Positions 1 to 12,317 of a DNA stretch of 64,000 bases are shown in pieces. A model generated the notes under the pieces. It made no database searches and was not told the DNA's origin. It worked only from the letters and a program-made list of their open reading frames with translations. Source of the DNA: Otatea glauca (Eukaryota > Streptophyta > Magnoliopsida > Poales > Poaceae); the NCBI GenBank assembly GCA_036346275.1, contig CM070723.1, forward strand, positions 46,268,743 through 46,332,742, given 5' to 3'. Position numbers and translations under genes: made by a program. Numbering within the stretch: position 1 is the stretch's first letter; each line of letters begins with the position of its first letter.

Positions 1-383
1 TAAAAAATGGTAAAATAGGTTGAAACTCCTATTGTGTTGCGTGTATAGGTTCTCTAAAAAAAATGGATACTATGCACCAAACAAAAAATGATTAAGGTGA
101 AAACAATTAAAAATACCCCGAGCAAGCATCCGTCAGCGACGCCAAGATTGAAGACTTTTCTTCTTTTTATGTATTTTTTTTAATGTCACATGCTGCTGTT
201 TGGTGTAAGATTTATGTTGGAATTCTTAATTCTGGGTTTTATCTCAAAGAGATGTAATTAACAGAATTCTTATGTAAATGTATGAATTCTGGAAGTAATG
301 TACCCGCAATACATGATATTTGATATTTCTTTGTCTCATATTCAATTTAAATTTAAACAACTTGTCTCTAATGACGTGGAGAC
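1..383. other. AT-rich sequence, unassigned
   Basis: No coding potential, LTR end or recognisable family is visible. The stretch is AT-rich with short poly-A and poly-T runs and two copies of an AATTCT-type hexamer. It forms the left flank of Copia-1 but does not resemble the gypsy pol on that element's right flank. It could be unique host DNA or a decayed element. Confidence 0.4.
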
Positions 384-1709
384 TGAAGAGGAACGTGGTA
401 TGCTACACTAGCACAAAAAAAACTACCGCGAAACCAGAAAGCTACTCGCAAGAAGGGGATCATAGATAAGATTACCACTAGACGCGCAGTTGCGGAATCC
501 TTCGCGCGTCGATGTAGTGGATCGTCCTCGCCTTACCGTGGATCGTCCTCCCCCGCCGCAGTCGCAGCAGCGTCACCGCAGTAGTCCACACTTCCAGAGA
601 TGGAACGCCGTGCGTCGGTGTGCAAGCACTGTCGCTTCGGCAGGGCAGCGAGAGGAGTAGGCTAGGGTTTCGAGTGAATCACTCCTAAACCGTGGGAAAA
701 CACACCCTGCGCCCTCCCTCCCCTCCTTATATAGCCACGAGATGAAACCCTAAACTAGGGCCCATCAGCGTGCTAAGCCCACGAGGTTCATTAATTACGG
801 ATCCAATCCAAATTAATGCATCCCAGCCCTTTAAGTATGTGACCCTGCAGGTTCACGTACGTTTGGACGTGGATTCGGAAAACTCCTTTTCAATCCAATA
901 GTTGGTAGTGGCTTCTTGCAAAGTATGCCAACTCCCAAACATACTATGATCAAATCGGACAGAACCTATCAAAAGTACTCATGTAATAATCCCTTTGCCA
1001 AGTATATGAAGATTGATCTCAAGGCGAGAAGCATGTCATCCTTTGATGATTCAATCCATCTCTCGTATCCGTGATATATTAATAAGTTGTGATTGACTCT
1101 CAATCACGGCATGGCCATGCACTTCCTTAATCATATCACACGAGTGGCCTTGTCATATATCTCCGTTTCATTGGAGTGGCAAATTCCATCTTGATCGCAC
1201 TTCCTCTCGCACGTTTCATAGTAAACATGAAAGCTACCTTTATAACTATCCGGTTAGGAAGTAGTGTTTGATAGCCCCAAGGAAAACTATTACACATGTA
1301 GGGAATATGACAATCTCAGGTCTAAAGATCATACATCTACTAGGTATGAGATACACTGATGACACATAAGAATGAAACATTCTCGCAGTGTCCCATTGCG
1401 GGTCTATCTAACCCATGTTCTTCAACATGCGTCCATAATGTATAGATGATATCTCCATATCCCATGATCTATGAAGCATGATCATCGATCACTACATGTG
1501 CTGATCTATTCATCGTTGTCCTATACGATGATATCCGATCAGAGATATTTATCGAATTACATCATTAAGTAAAGAGCTTCATAAGCAAGTCACAACTTGT
1601 TGATCAATACAATGATATATATTCATTGGACTAATAATCATATTATTAATCATAAACATAGTCATGTTACAATCATCTAAATGATTGCCTCAAGGGCATA
1701 ACACTAACA
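384..1709 (-). repeat. Copia-1 3' LTR
   Basis: In element orientation the LTR begins TGTTAGTGTTATGCC (ending at 1709) and ends CCTCTTCA (at 384). It aligns along its length with 7270-8595. A TATA box (CTATATAAGG on the minus strand) lies near 727-734, followed by a GC-rich region that would form R and U5. Differences between the two LTRs cluster at CAG/CTG sites. Confidence 0.9.
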
Positions 1710-1721
1710 ATCTCTCACTTG
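1710..1721 (-). other. Copia-1 polypurine tract
   Basis: Immediately before the 3' LTR the minus strand reads AAGTGAGAGAT, a purine-rich run in the position of the plus-strand primer of reverse transcription. It follows the pol stop (1730-1732) by only a few bases, as is usual in compact copia elements. Confidence 0.65.
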
Positions 1722-1729
1722 CACTTGAG

Positions 1730-4700
1730 TCAATCAATTAAGTATCTAATACCAATAGACCTTGTGTGCGCCTCATGCTTAGGCTGTGGCAGTGGCTTTA
1801 TCAACGGATCGGCCACATTGGCTTCCGTATGTACTTGTCATATTCTCACGTCACCTCTATCCACAATCTCGCGAATAAGGTGAAAGCGACGGAGTATGTG
1901 TTTAGACTTCTGATGTGATCTAGGCTCTTTTGCTTGTGCAATGGCACCACTATTATCACAATAGATGTCCATTGGACTAGAGGCACTAGCGACCACACCA
2001 AGCTCTGTGATAAACTTCTTAATCCACACAGCTTCCTTTGCGGCCTCCGGCCGCAATGTACTCCGCTCGTCAGAGAGTCGCCACCGTGTTTTGCTTGGAA
2101 CTCTTCCACCATCGCTCCTCCATTAAGTGTAAACACAAACCCGGATTATGATCGAAAATCATCTTTGTCGCTTGGAAGCTTGCATCGGTGTAACCCTTTG
2201 CAACCAAATCTTCCTCACCTCCAAAAACAAGGAACATACCCTTAGTTCTTCTCAAGTACTTGAGGATATTTTTACGGCTATCCAATGACCATCACCAGAT
2301 CCGCTTGGTATCCGCTCGTGACACTTAGAGCATATGAGACATCCAGGCGTGTACAGATCATGGCATACATAATAGACCCAATAGCTGAAGCATATGGAAT
2401 CTTGCTCATCTGTCTCGCTCATCGATGTCAAAGGACACCGATTCTTGCAGAGATCGATGCCATGTGACATTGGCATGAAACCTCTCTTGGATTCATGCAT
2501 ATTGAACCTTTTCAATATCTTGTCAATGTACGCTTCTGACTTAATCCAATTAACCTTTTGATCTATCTCTATAGATTTTTATGCCCAAGATATAGCATGC
2601 TTCTCCCAAGTCCTTCATTGAGAAACTCCTTTTCAATGAAGTCTTAACATCTTCAAGCATAGGAATGTCATTCCCGATCAATAATATGTCATCCACATAC
2701 AAAATCAGAAATACAAGTGCGCTCCCACTAGCCTTCTTGTAAACACAAGGCTCTTCTTCATTTTTGATAAAGTCAAAACCTTTGACTACTTCATCAAAAC
2801 GAATGTTCCAACTCCGAGATGCTTGCTTTAACCCATAAATGGATCTTTGAAGCTTGCATACCCTTTTAGCATATTTAGGATCAACAAAACCTTCAGGTTG
2901 TATCATGTATACATCCTCAGAAAGATTCCCATTAAGGAATACTGTTTTGACATCATCTGCCATAATTCATAATCAAAATTGCAGCAATAGCTAAAATGAT
3001 CCGGACAGACTTGAGCATGGCTACCGGTGAGAAAGTTTCATCATAGTCAACTCCTTGAACTTGTTTGAAACCCTTTGCCACCAACCGTGCCTTATAGATC
3101 TGAACATTTCCATCTACGTCTATCTTTTTCTTGAAAATCCATTTGCACTCAATGGTTTTTACACCATCAGGAGAGTCGACCAAGTTCCAAACTTGATTGT
3201 CATGCATGGATTGAATTTCGGATCTCATGGCTTCAAGCCATTTTTCGGAGTTTGGGTCCATCATTGCTTCTTCATAAGTCGTGGGCTCATCATTGTCCAA
3301 CAATAATATGTCACTCCCATATCTTATAGGTACATGACGTGGCCTCCCCGACCTACGTGGGGCTGGAGTCTCTTCCACAGGTTGTATAACACTTTGTACA
3401 TCTTGTGAAGGTTCAGTGGTAGCTTGAACATATTCATGTGATTCTCGAACTTCATCAAGATACACATCACTCCTCTGATTTCTTTTGAAAGAAACTCTTT
3501 CTCCAAAAAGACACCATTTCGAGCAACAAAAACTTTGTTCTCGTTTCTTTGTAAAAGTAATATCCTTTTGTTTCTTTAGGATACCCCACAAAAAGCATTT
3601 TTCTGATTTAGGTGCGAGTTTATCGATTGTAAACGCGTTTTACATAAGCCTCACATCCCCATATCTTGAGAAATGACAACATGGGTCTTCTCGATCCATA
3701 TCTCATATGGCGTCTTCTCAACGGATTTTGATGGGACCCTATTCAAAGTGAACGCATTGTCTCTAGAGCGAAACCCCGAAGGATAATGGCGATCTGTTTG
3801 GTGATCATTGACCGAACCATATCTAATAAAGTTCGGTTACGTCGTTCGGACACGCCATTCCATTGAGGCGTTCTGGCGGAGTAAGTTGCGAACGATTCCA
3901 CATTGCTTTAGATGATCACCAAACTCTTGGCTCAAGTATTCGCCACCACGATCGGATCGTAAGTGTTTTATTGTTTTGCCAAGTTGATTTTGTACTTCGT
4001 TGCTCAAACTCTTTGAACCTTTCAAAAGTTTTGATTTATGCCTCATTAAATAGATATATCCATATCTATCAAGTCATCGGTAAAAGTTACAAAGCATGAA
4101 ACCCACCCCTAGCAATGAGCTCATTGGTCCACATACATCCGTATGTACTAGGGCCAATAATTCACTTGCTCTCTCACTAAAACTCGTGAAAGGGCTTTTG
4201 TCATCTTGCCAAGTAAACAAGATTCACATGTTTCAAATGATTCAAAATCAAATGAGGTTAGAAGTCCATCACCATGGAGCCTCTTCATGCGCTTCTCATT
4301 TATATGACCTAAGCGACAATGCCACAAAAGGTAGGGTTCAAATCATTAGGCCGATGCCTTTTACATTAATATTATAGATGTGTTTTTCTTCGAGTTCAAG
4401 GACGTACAACCCATCCACCATGGGGCAACGACCATAATACATATCATTCAAAATATCGAACAAACAAAGTTCTTTATTCTCAAATCATAACCTTCATGTT
4501 CCAAACAAGAAGATGAAATAATGTTTCTACTCAAAGATGGAACAAAATAACAATTATTAAGTTCTAAAACTAATCTCAAGGCAAATGCAATGGGTATGTG
4601 CCAAGCAGCAAGACCAACAACTCTTGCTTTATTCCCCACACGAAGATCCACTTCTCCTTTGCCAAGTCTCTACTCTTTATCACCCTTGCAACGAATTGCA

Positions 4701-4760
4701 AATGTGAGCAACCGAGCCAGTATCATATACCCATGAGTGAGTGAAGAAGTAGCAAGATTA
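1730..4760 (-). pseudogene. pol: Copia-1 pol: protease, integrase, RT, RNase H (broken)
   Basis: Fragments in several frames follow the copia order. A protease motif YDTGSVAHICN lies near 4713-4724. GAG-pre-integrase sequence is at 4448-4651. Integrase core pieces, including HLRSDRGGEY with a catalytic aspartate, are at 3837-4046. The integrase tail and RT start (CKWIFKKKIDVDGN, ARLVAKGFKQ) are at 2953-3591. RT with the catalytic LYVDDILL is at 2550-2963. RNase H pieces (CDNSGAIAQAKEPRSHQKSK) lie at 1838-2285, and the frame-corrected end reaches a stop at 1730. At least five frameshifts or stops separate the pieces. The product would have been a virus-like-particle polyprotein; this copy cannot make it. 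Confidence 0.85.
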
Positions 4761-5642
4761 ATTTCTATAACATTAATACGAAGTGGAAACCACATTTCCA
4801 TTCTTCTTATCTGCGCTGTACTTTTCGCAGCCCGCTTCCAATGCCCCGATTTCTTGCAATAGAAGCATTGGGTATCGTGTTGAGGGCCAACTTTAAGCTT
4901 CGAAGCTTAGTTTTGAGGCTTGCGATCTCATCTTGAGCCTTGCCCTTGCCCTTGCCCTTGCTCTTTCCTGTTCCCCACCTTAGCCTTCCTCCTTTTGAAA
5001 GCGGTTGTTTTCAATCATCATCACATGATTGGGTTTTTCTTAATGCTTTCCTCAGCCTTGAGCATCCCATGTAGCTCGGTTAGGCTCTTCTCCATGCTAT
5101 TCATATGAAAATTCATAATGAACGGCTCAAAGCTCTGAGGCAGAGACTGGAGAATAACATCTGTGGCCAAACGAGGCTAAGGGGGAACTCAAGTTTTTCC
5201 AATCTCCCAATGTAACCGATCATCTTGATCACATGAGGATCGACCGGATCGCTTTCACCACTTACAAGCAAATAAAAGCTTTGAGATACCATACCTCTCA
5301 GCTCTTGCTTGATTCCCAAACATGCCCTTCAAGCCCACAATCATATTGTAAGTATCCCGGTCCTCATATTGCTTTTGGAGCTTAGAGTCCATGGTGACTA
5401 GCATGAGACGGTGACCTCATGAAGGATTAACATGCTTTTCATATTCAACCTTCAAATTGCGAGCAAGATTTTCTACTGGTTCATCAGAATTGGATTCTCT
5501 AGAACATAGTCCTTCTTTTCATGCTTGAGAACAATTCTCAAAGTTGCGATACCAATCAACAAAATTAGTTCCATTCAGTTTTTCCTTTCCAAAACCGATC
5601 TCAAAGCAAAACCTGTGTAGCAGGAGTAGGAGAAGGTGCCAT
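4761..5642 (-). pseudogene. gag: Copia-1 gag (broken)
   Basis: A start codon at 5642 opens a frame beginning MAPSPTPATQ that hits an in-frame TGA after 13 codons. Beyond it, in shifted frames, are copia gag motifs such as KLNGTNFVDWYRN and LKHEKKDYVLENP. A zinc knuckle near 4820-4870 reads CFYCKKSGHWKR but lacks the last cysteine because of a frame disturbance. Gag would form the particle and bind RNA. The gene is inactive through several frameshifts. Confidence 0.75.
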
Positions 5643-7251
5643 TGAACTACAACAAAGACATGCAAAGATTCTAAGCACTATGTTTATGTAAAACTTTATT
5701 AAACTTTTAATTAAAGACACTTCTATTTTATGTCCCTTTATAGACACATAGTGAGTATTCAAGATCCATATTCATCAAACACTAGTGAGCTTTGGCATCA
5801 CTGCTAGAAATTTAATGACATAGGTAAGCAACACTTTGCTAATTACATCATATGTAACTCTTGTTTGTTGAGTATGAAAACAAGTAATGAATGCCTCCAT
5901 CAACTTGACTCATGGCCAGTCAACTCGCCCCAAGGGCTCACATGAGGAGGGAGCACTTCCGTGATTCGGTGCCAATTAAGAAACCCGCCTCATGTGTGTT
6001 TTCCTAGACACCACTTGTCTTGTATAGATTCCTTCATTATCAAATCAAATCCCAACCACTTATGTCCTCAAGCCCAAAACCGCTTTGATAGCTTGATTAA
6101 ATCTACCATTGTTATGCGTGATGTGTCCAACACATCCCTATCATCTATTGAGATAGCCATTGATATACTACTTTGGCAGTCATATCAATAACGATCTAAA
6201 TTCTTGATAGGTGCAACAATTGGATGGACAATTTGATTTAAAATTTTTAACTATAGGGATGAACAAAGATTACTATGAACATGGCATCACATGCAATGAG
6301 CATAAAGAAAATAGCAAGAATTAAACACACATCCACAGAAAATCAAAATAAGGTGTGAAATAGCATGGCCCTTAGCATTAAGATCTCCATCATCATGCTT
6401 GTTTGTTCACCTAGCCACCTTGCTTGATTTGTTCACCTAGCCATCTTGCTTGATACCATCGTCTTCATCATTATGGATGCAACTCCTTACAACTTTTGAT
6501 AATGAATTTTACATGAGGGTTTGAAGCATCACAAGTCGACACGCAGGTCGTTATACAATTTAAATAGCCTTATGACTTGACACGGCACGCAGGCCATGTG
6601 GAAATTACATGCATCACATACACATAGGCCATACCATTTCACATAATTCCCTGCAAAAACGAGTTAAACAAAAGCAACCCTACGACTCTGGGGTCCGAGG
6701 GGCAGCACCCCTGGCAGGGTCCAAGGGGCAGAGCCCCTGGCAGTGCCCTTGGAAATTTTTTTAGAGGCATGTCTTCTGACATTGGAAAACACCCTCAAAA
6801 TTTCCACGAATCAACCAGATTGACCCAATTCGATCTAACATGATTGGCTTGGTCCCATATGGATACGTTTCAGAAACCCTGATGGCGGTAACCCGACCGG
6901 TAAGGGTAACGTCGCACCATGAACGGACTCACCCAAATCAATATTGAATCTGTTTGCGCTACCATGGATCAACCAGATTGACCCAATCCAACTCAATCTG
7001 ATTGGCTTGGTCCCATATGGATACGCTTCGAAACCCCGATGGCGGTAACCGACCGGTAAGGGTAATGTCGCACCATGAACGGACTCACCCAAATCAAGAT
7101 TGAGTCGGTTTGCACTTTCTCAAACCCCAAACCGATCGATCTCATCGATGGTCGCCGTCACCAATTCATCACATGAACTGGCCGAACATGTAATAGATCC
7201 AATCTACTAACCTTACACATCATATGTGCAACATCCGATCACAAAACTATA
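5643..7251 (-). other. Copia-1 5' untranslated leader
   Basis: About 1.6 kb lies between the primer-binding site and gag with no credible ORF. It contains two tandem copies of a roughly 29-bp GC-rich hairpin unit at about 6692-6748 (GGGGCAGAGCCCC core) and a 158-bp tandem duplication described separately. Long structured leaders with such GC-rich hairpins are known in Angela/BARE-type plant copia elements; here this is inference from resemblance. Confidence 0.6.
6814..7111. repeat. 158-bp tandem duplication in Copia-1 leader
   Basis: Two adjacent units begin at 6814 and 6972 with ACCAGATTGACCCAAT and continue through shared blocks (TGATTGGCTTGGTCCCATAT, ATGGCGGTAAC, CGGACTCACCCAAATCAA). They differ by scattered substitutions and one-base indels. 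The minus-strand frame across them is open but is probably just a by-product of the repeat. Confidence 0.8.
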
Positions 7252-7269
7252 CGAGATGGCTCGATACCA
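7252..7269 (-). other. Copia-1 primer-binding site (tRNA-iMet type)
   Basis: Directly inside the 5' LTR the minus strand reads TGGTATCGAGCCATCTCG. The usual plant copia site starts TGGTATCAGAGCC, complementary to the 3' end of initiator-Met tRNA. The copy differs by CAG becoming CG, which fits the suspected consensus-error pattern. Confidence 0.75.
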
Positions 7270-8595
7270 TCAAGAGGAACGCGTATGCTACGCTAGCACA
7301 AAAAAATCTACCACGAAACCGTAAAGCTACTCGCAAGAAGGGGATCATAGATAAGATTACCACTAGACGCGATAGCCGGAATCCTTCGCGCGTCGATGTA
7401 GTGGATCGCCTTTGCCGCATCGTTGCGCCGATGTAGTGGATCGCCCTCCCACGCCGCAGCCGCAGCAGCGCCACCGCAGAGTCCACACGCCCAGAGATGG
7501 AACGCGCAGGCGCCGGTGCAAGCACCGTCGCTCGGCAGGGCAAGCGAGAGGAGTAGGCTAGGTTTCGAGTGAATCACTCCTAAACCGTGGGAAAGCACAC
7601 CGCACCCCTCCTCCTCCTCCTTATATAGCCACGAGATGAAACCCTAAACTAGGGCCCATCGTGTGCTAAGCCCACGAGGTTCATTAATTACGGATCCAAT
7701 CCAAATTAATGCGCCCCACCATTAAGTGTGTGACCTCGCAGTTCACGACGCTTGGACATGGATTCAAAACTCCTTTTCAATCCAATAGTTGGTAGTGGCT
7801 TCTTGCAAAGTATGCCAACTCCCAAACATACTATGATCAAATCGATGTAACCTATCAAAAGTACTCATGTAATAATCCCTTTGCCTAGTATATGAAGATT
7901 GATCTCAAGGCAGAAGCATGTCATCCTTTGATGATTCAATCCATCTCTCGATCCGTGATATATTAATAAGTTGTGATTGACTCTCAATCACGACATGGCC
8001 ATGCACTTCCTTAATCATATCACACGAGTGGCCTTGTCATATATCCGTTTCATTGGAGTGGCAAATTCCATCTTGATTTGCACTTCCTCTCGCACGCTTC
8101 ATAGTAAACATGAAAGCTACCTTTATAACTATCCGGTTAGGAAGTAGTGTTTGATAGCCCCAAGGAAAACTATTACACATGTAGGGAATATGACAATCTC
8201 AGTGTCTAAGGATCATACATCTACTAGGTATGAGATACATCGATGACACATAAGAATGAAACATTCTCGCAGTTGTCCCATTGCGAGTCTATCTAACCCA
8301 TGTTCTTCAACATGCGTCCACAATGTATAGATGATATCTCCATATCCCATGATCTATGAAGCATGATCATCGATCACTACATGTGCTGATCTATTCATCG
8401 TTGTCCTATACGATGATATCCGATCAGAGATATTTATCGAATTACATCATTAAGTAAAGAGCTTCATAATCAAGTCACATACTTGTTGATCAATACAATG
8501 ATATACATTCATTGGACCAATAATCATATTATTATTCATAAACATAGTCATGTTACAATCATCTAAATGATTGCCTCAAGGGCATAACACTAACA
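7270..8595 (-). repeat. Copia-1 5' LTR
   Basis: Same length as and collinear with 384-1709. It starts TGTTAGTGTTATGCC at 8595 and ends beside the primer-binding site at 7270, with the terminal CA read as GA. The TATA box (minus CTATATAAGG) is at about 7621-7628. It abuts gypsy pol at 8596. Confidence 0.9.
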
Positions 8596-9876
8596 CAGGC
8601 GAGGGGTCGCCCGGGTCGGGCCGCGACGTGCTAACGGCCGACTCCGACTGGAGAAAGCCCTTCATCGACTGCCTGACCGACGGATCGCTCCCAGCCGACC
8701 CAACCGAGGCACGGCGCCTTGCCCGTCGGGCGAAATCTTTCGTCCTGGTCGGAGAGGATCTCTACAAAAGGAGTCCCTCTGGAGTCCTCCAAAAGTGCGT
8801 CCTGGCTGACCTAGGGGCGCGGTTGCTGCTCGATATCCATGGTGGCATCTGTGGACACCACGCCGCACCACGGTCCCTAGTAGGAAAGGTTTTCTGGCAA
8901 GGTTTCTACTGGCCAACCGCCTTGGCCGACGCCGAGCAAGTCGTTCGCACTTGCGAGGGATGCCAGCTCTTCGCCCGGCAAACGCATCTTTTGGCGCAGG
9001 CCTTACAGACGATCCCAGTCACATGTCCATTTGCGGTCTGGGGACTCGATCTGGTCGGGCCCTTTAGAAAGGCGCCCGGGGGCTTTACCCACCTCTTTGT
9101 CGCGGTGGATAAGTTCACCAAATGGATAGAAGCCAAGCCGGTCGCCAGCATCACATCGGTGCAGGCGGCTAACTTCATCCGCGACATCATCTTTCGCTTT
9201 GGAGTCCCGAACTCCATCATCACCGACAACGGCACGCAATCACAGGGAGGGAATTCCTCAAGTTCTGAGACGACTTCAACATCCGCGTCGATTGGGCGGC
9301 CGTTGCCCATCCGCGGACCAATGGCCAGGCCGAGCGAGCAAACGGCATGATTCTCTAAGGGCTCAAGCCACGAATCTTCAGTCGGCTGAAGAGATTCGTG
9401 GGACGATGGGTGGCCGAGCTACCTTCTGTCCTCTGGAGCCTACGAACTGCACCGACCCGGGCGACCGGGTTTACACCATTCTTCATGGTGTTCGGTGCTG
9501 AAGCCGTCTTGCCAACCGACCTGGAATACGGCGCGCCAAGACTACAAGCCTTTGACGAGGCTCGGGGGCTCGTCTCACAACAAGACGCCATCGACCAGCT
9601 CTACGAGGCGCGTGACGTGGCCATTCTGCGATCGGCCAAGTACCAGTAGGCGCTGCGACGGTAGTACGCCGTCCGTCCGGCCGGTCCTTCAACGCTGGCG
9701 ACCGTCCTCGCACGGTTCACCCAAAGAAAGACAAGCACAAGCTCTCACCACCTTGGGAAGGCCCCTTCACCGTCGTGGAGGTTCTCCGACCCGACACCTT
9801 CCGACTCAAGGACATAGATGGCAACGTCATCTCCAATGCATGGAATATAGAAAAGTTAAGGTGTTTCTACCCTTAA
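8596..9876 (+). pseudogene. pol: Gypsy-1 pol C-terminus: integrase (broken)
   Basis: The frame starts abruptly at the Copia-1 boundary. A zinc-binding H2C2 module (GGICGHHAAP ... CEGCQLFARQ) is followed by the catalytic core with D in WGLDLVGPF, D in ITDNGT and E in NGQAERANGM, so all three catalytic acidic residues are present. A one-base deletion near 9241 shifts the frame. Stops at 9356-9358 (TAA for an expected CAA) and 9647-9649 (TAG for an expected CAG) look like C-to-T changes. The end motif NAWNIEKLRCFYP is followed by TAA at 9874. Integrase would join element cDNA to the chromosome. No chromodomain is seen, as expected for Tat. Confidence 0.9.
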
Positions 9877-9989
9877 GGCTCTTTCTTGTCCTTTGCGCCT
9901 TTTTTCACCCTCCTTCCAAGCGCCCGGACGCTGCGAGGCGCTCGGGGGCTGCTTGTTGAGACCCTCGTATGGGTTGCTTCCGCTTGGCG

Positions 9990-10350
9990 CGCTCACGCGG
10001 GTCGGTGACCCGACCAACCACAGGGCTCCTCATAGACGGTAACCCTCTCGACCCAAGTGCTGCGGCCTATGTCCCAGCGGCTATGGTTGCGAAGTAGCGC
10101 TTTGTGGAAGAAGGAAGTGCCCGAACGGAGCAACCCTCGGGCGGTCGGGAACACTCCGTTCCCGCGAGCACGCCACCCAAGACACTTACACGTGTTGGTG
10201 ACCGACCAACCGCAGGCCCCTCCTAGGCGGTAACCCTCGGCCCAAGTGCTACGGCCACGCCCAACGGCTACTAAGCACGAGTGGCTCTTTGCGGAAGAAG
10301 GAAGTGCCCGAACGGGCGGCCCTTGGTCGATTGAACACTCCTATCCGTGC
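9990..10350. repeat. Tandem duplication of about 185 bp downstream of Gypsy-1 pol
   Basis: Two head-to-tail copies share the blocks GGTGACC(C)GACCAACC, CGGTAACCCTC, CCCAAGTGCT and GGAAGAAGGAAGTGCCCGAA. The copies differ by indels of a few bases. No coding function is visible; the duplication sits between the pol stop and the end of the convergent aORF. Confidence 0.7.
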
Positions 10351-10583
10351 AGTGCACGCAAATGCTTCACACCAAAGTTCCGGTCCCCTTCACGCCTCCG
10401 TCGCAAATGGTAAAACTCCGACCTACGCTTGACCAACCCCCGCGGTTTCTAAGGCTTCGATCGCCGAACGTTTTATCACAACAGGAGATTGCGAAAGACG
10501 GATTGGAACTCGACAAACCTTCAGTTTACTTCATGCTAAGGTCTTTTTTACAATAAGAAAAAGAAAAAACATCTAATTCCTCC
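10351..10583. other. Spacer between Gypsy-1 pol repeats and aORF end
   Basis: This noncoding stretch lies downstream of both convergent reading units. It includes an A-rich run at about 10548-10571, which could serve as a 3' end region for either transcript. Nothing else is recognisable. Confidence 0.4.
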
Positions 10584-11545
10584 CTATTTTTCGTGGAGGA
10601 TGCTCCCCGGCGGAATCCTTTCGGCAACCAGCCGGGCGTGCGGCTCGACTTGAAGTTCGAACTTGTCGACCTCCTCGTCAGTCCGGTTCCCCGCAATCCC
10701 GCTACTGACGACAGCGAGGTCGATGCCATCGTAATAGGAGACGGTGTGAACAAGCGCCGAGGAAGCTCCGAGCACGGCGCCCATGCTCACCGAGCTCTCG
10801 ACATGATCCGGCACTCGGGCCAGCACGGCGGCGAGCGAGCTAGGGCCCGACGCGGTTCCAAGCACTCGGTCGCGGATATCCTGGCCGACCCTGCGAAGGA
10901 TCCCCAACTCGCGGTCGTCGGACCGCTCCTCTGGCCACCAAATAGCCTCCGCCAAGGCCGCGTCCCCCGCTGCGTGATTGCCGTGTCGCGGCCTCCACCG
11001 CCTCTCTCGCGCTCTACGGCGCGCTAAGGTTCATCTCGCACTCGCAGACGGACGGGCCAAGGCGCACCCAACGAGCCACAAATGCAAAATTGACTAAGGA
11101 GTTAGGACACTTACCGGCCGTGGAGCTCGCCGAGCGCCAAGCTCGGCCGGTCTTGGCTGGCGCCTCGAGCGGCGTCACGCCGGATTCCGCCGCCGGCGAC
11201 TTCGAAGTTCGATCCCGCCGCTTTGAGGCGGGCCGCCTCCGACCGCGCGGTCCCTTCAGCGGCGACGGCGGCATCTTTGGCGCTGCTAGCAGCCGCCAAA
11301 AGGGACTTGAGCTCCAACACCCGCGCCTCCAAGGACTGGTTCGCCCGGCGCTCATCAACCAGGACCTAGGAGGCCCGACCCAGCTCCTGGCGGGTCTCCT
11401 CCGCCGCCTTCTGCTCGCGAGCCAAGGCCTCCTGAGCATCGCGCAGCTCGGGACGCAGGCGATCGCGCTCTTCCTCGGCGACCAACTTCCGGCCTTGCAG
11501 ACCCCGAAGGAACTGGGACTTCTCCCCCGAACGGACCCGCAAGCG

Positions 11546-11619
11546 CTACAAAGCACAACACTCTTTTAGCCTATGACAAATCCATCAAAAGATACAAGAG
11601 CCAAGTTTTGCTGACTTAC
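11546..11619 (-). other. Candidate intron in Gypsy-1 aORF
   Basis: The minus strand has a perfect plant donor GTAAGT at 11619 and an acceptor TGCTTTGTAG ending at 11546. The 74-bp interval is AT-richer than the flanking exons. The following exon opens directly into the coiled-coil frame (RLRVRSGEKSQ). The phase with the upstream exon is uncertain because of nearby frameshifts. Confidence 0.65.
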
Positions 11620-12317
11620 GCTTCCAACCGAGGATCCTCCGTGATCAAGGCCCAAGACTACTGAGCAATCGAGCGCGAGCCGCACCCTCTTGGATCTCGC
11701 TTGCTCTGGTCACGGCGCCTAACGCAGTCCCGAAAACCTCCCACTCGTTGCGCCCACTGGTTGTCCAAACAGAGGGACGGTCCACGGCCCGTCGTCTCCC
11801 GACCGGATCAACGCAGCGTAGGGTGGTCGAAAGCAGACCCGCCTGGTCGGCACCAAGAGCTTGCGCTCGCGGAGGCCACTCGGGCCCCCCGCGGCTCCAA
11901 CGAACCGGCCCGACACTGGTCGCCTCACGGCGGGCTCACGGGCGGCGGCGCGAAGGCCGCCTCAGAAGTCGGACCGCGCATGCCGGTGGGCTCCCCGGCG
12001 GCGGTGGTGGGAGCTCCTCCCGACCCCCCTCGACCACAGAAGGAAGCCCTGATTCATCGAGGGTCGGCGGATCTCCCTCATGCCCTGGCTCGGCCTCTAT
12101 CGCCGCGACCAACCACTGACCCGCCGGCAGCTCCAACACCGCCTGCGGAGCCTCGATCCTTGTTGACCCCGGCGCCGCCAGTGTTGCCACGACCCCTGCT
12201 GAGCTGGCCGCGCCCACCACCTCCTCGGGCCGCTTCGACTCCGCCGACGGCTTCTCGATCCCCGCCTGCTGCGGGGACGGAGCCGGCCTACGCAGGTCCG
12301 CCGCCGATACGACCACC

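Larger units (their letters stand above)
384..8595 (-). mobile_element. Copia-1: Ty1/copia LTR retrotransposon with both LTRs
   Basis: Two direct repeats of equal length (1326 bp) enclose a minus-strand order of leader, gag, protease, integrase, reverse transcriptase and RNase H, the Ty1/copia order. A primer-binding site similar to the initiator-Met tRNA complement adjoins the right (5') LTR and a short purine stretch adjoins the left (3') LTR. The coding region has many stops and frameshifts, so the copy is non-autonomous. The five bases on each side (gagac and caggc) do not match, so no target duplication is seen. RNase H motifs such as IAQAKEPRSHQ suggest a Tork/Angela-like lineage, but I do not assign it firmly. 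Confidence 0.9.

Noticed and set aside
11936..12316. Host gene with several exons on the minus strand
   Set aside because: I first read the intron-containing unit as a host gene. Its first exon carries the Tat antisense domain, and a homologous unit sits in Gypsy-2 at the same place, so it belongs to the element.
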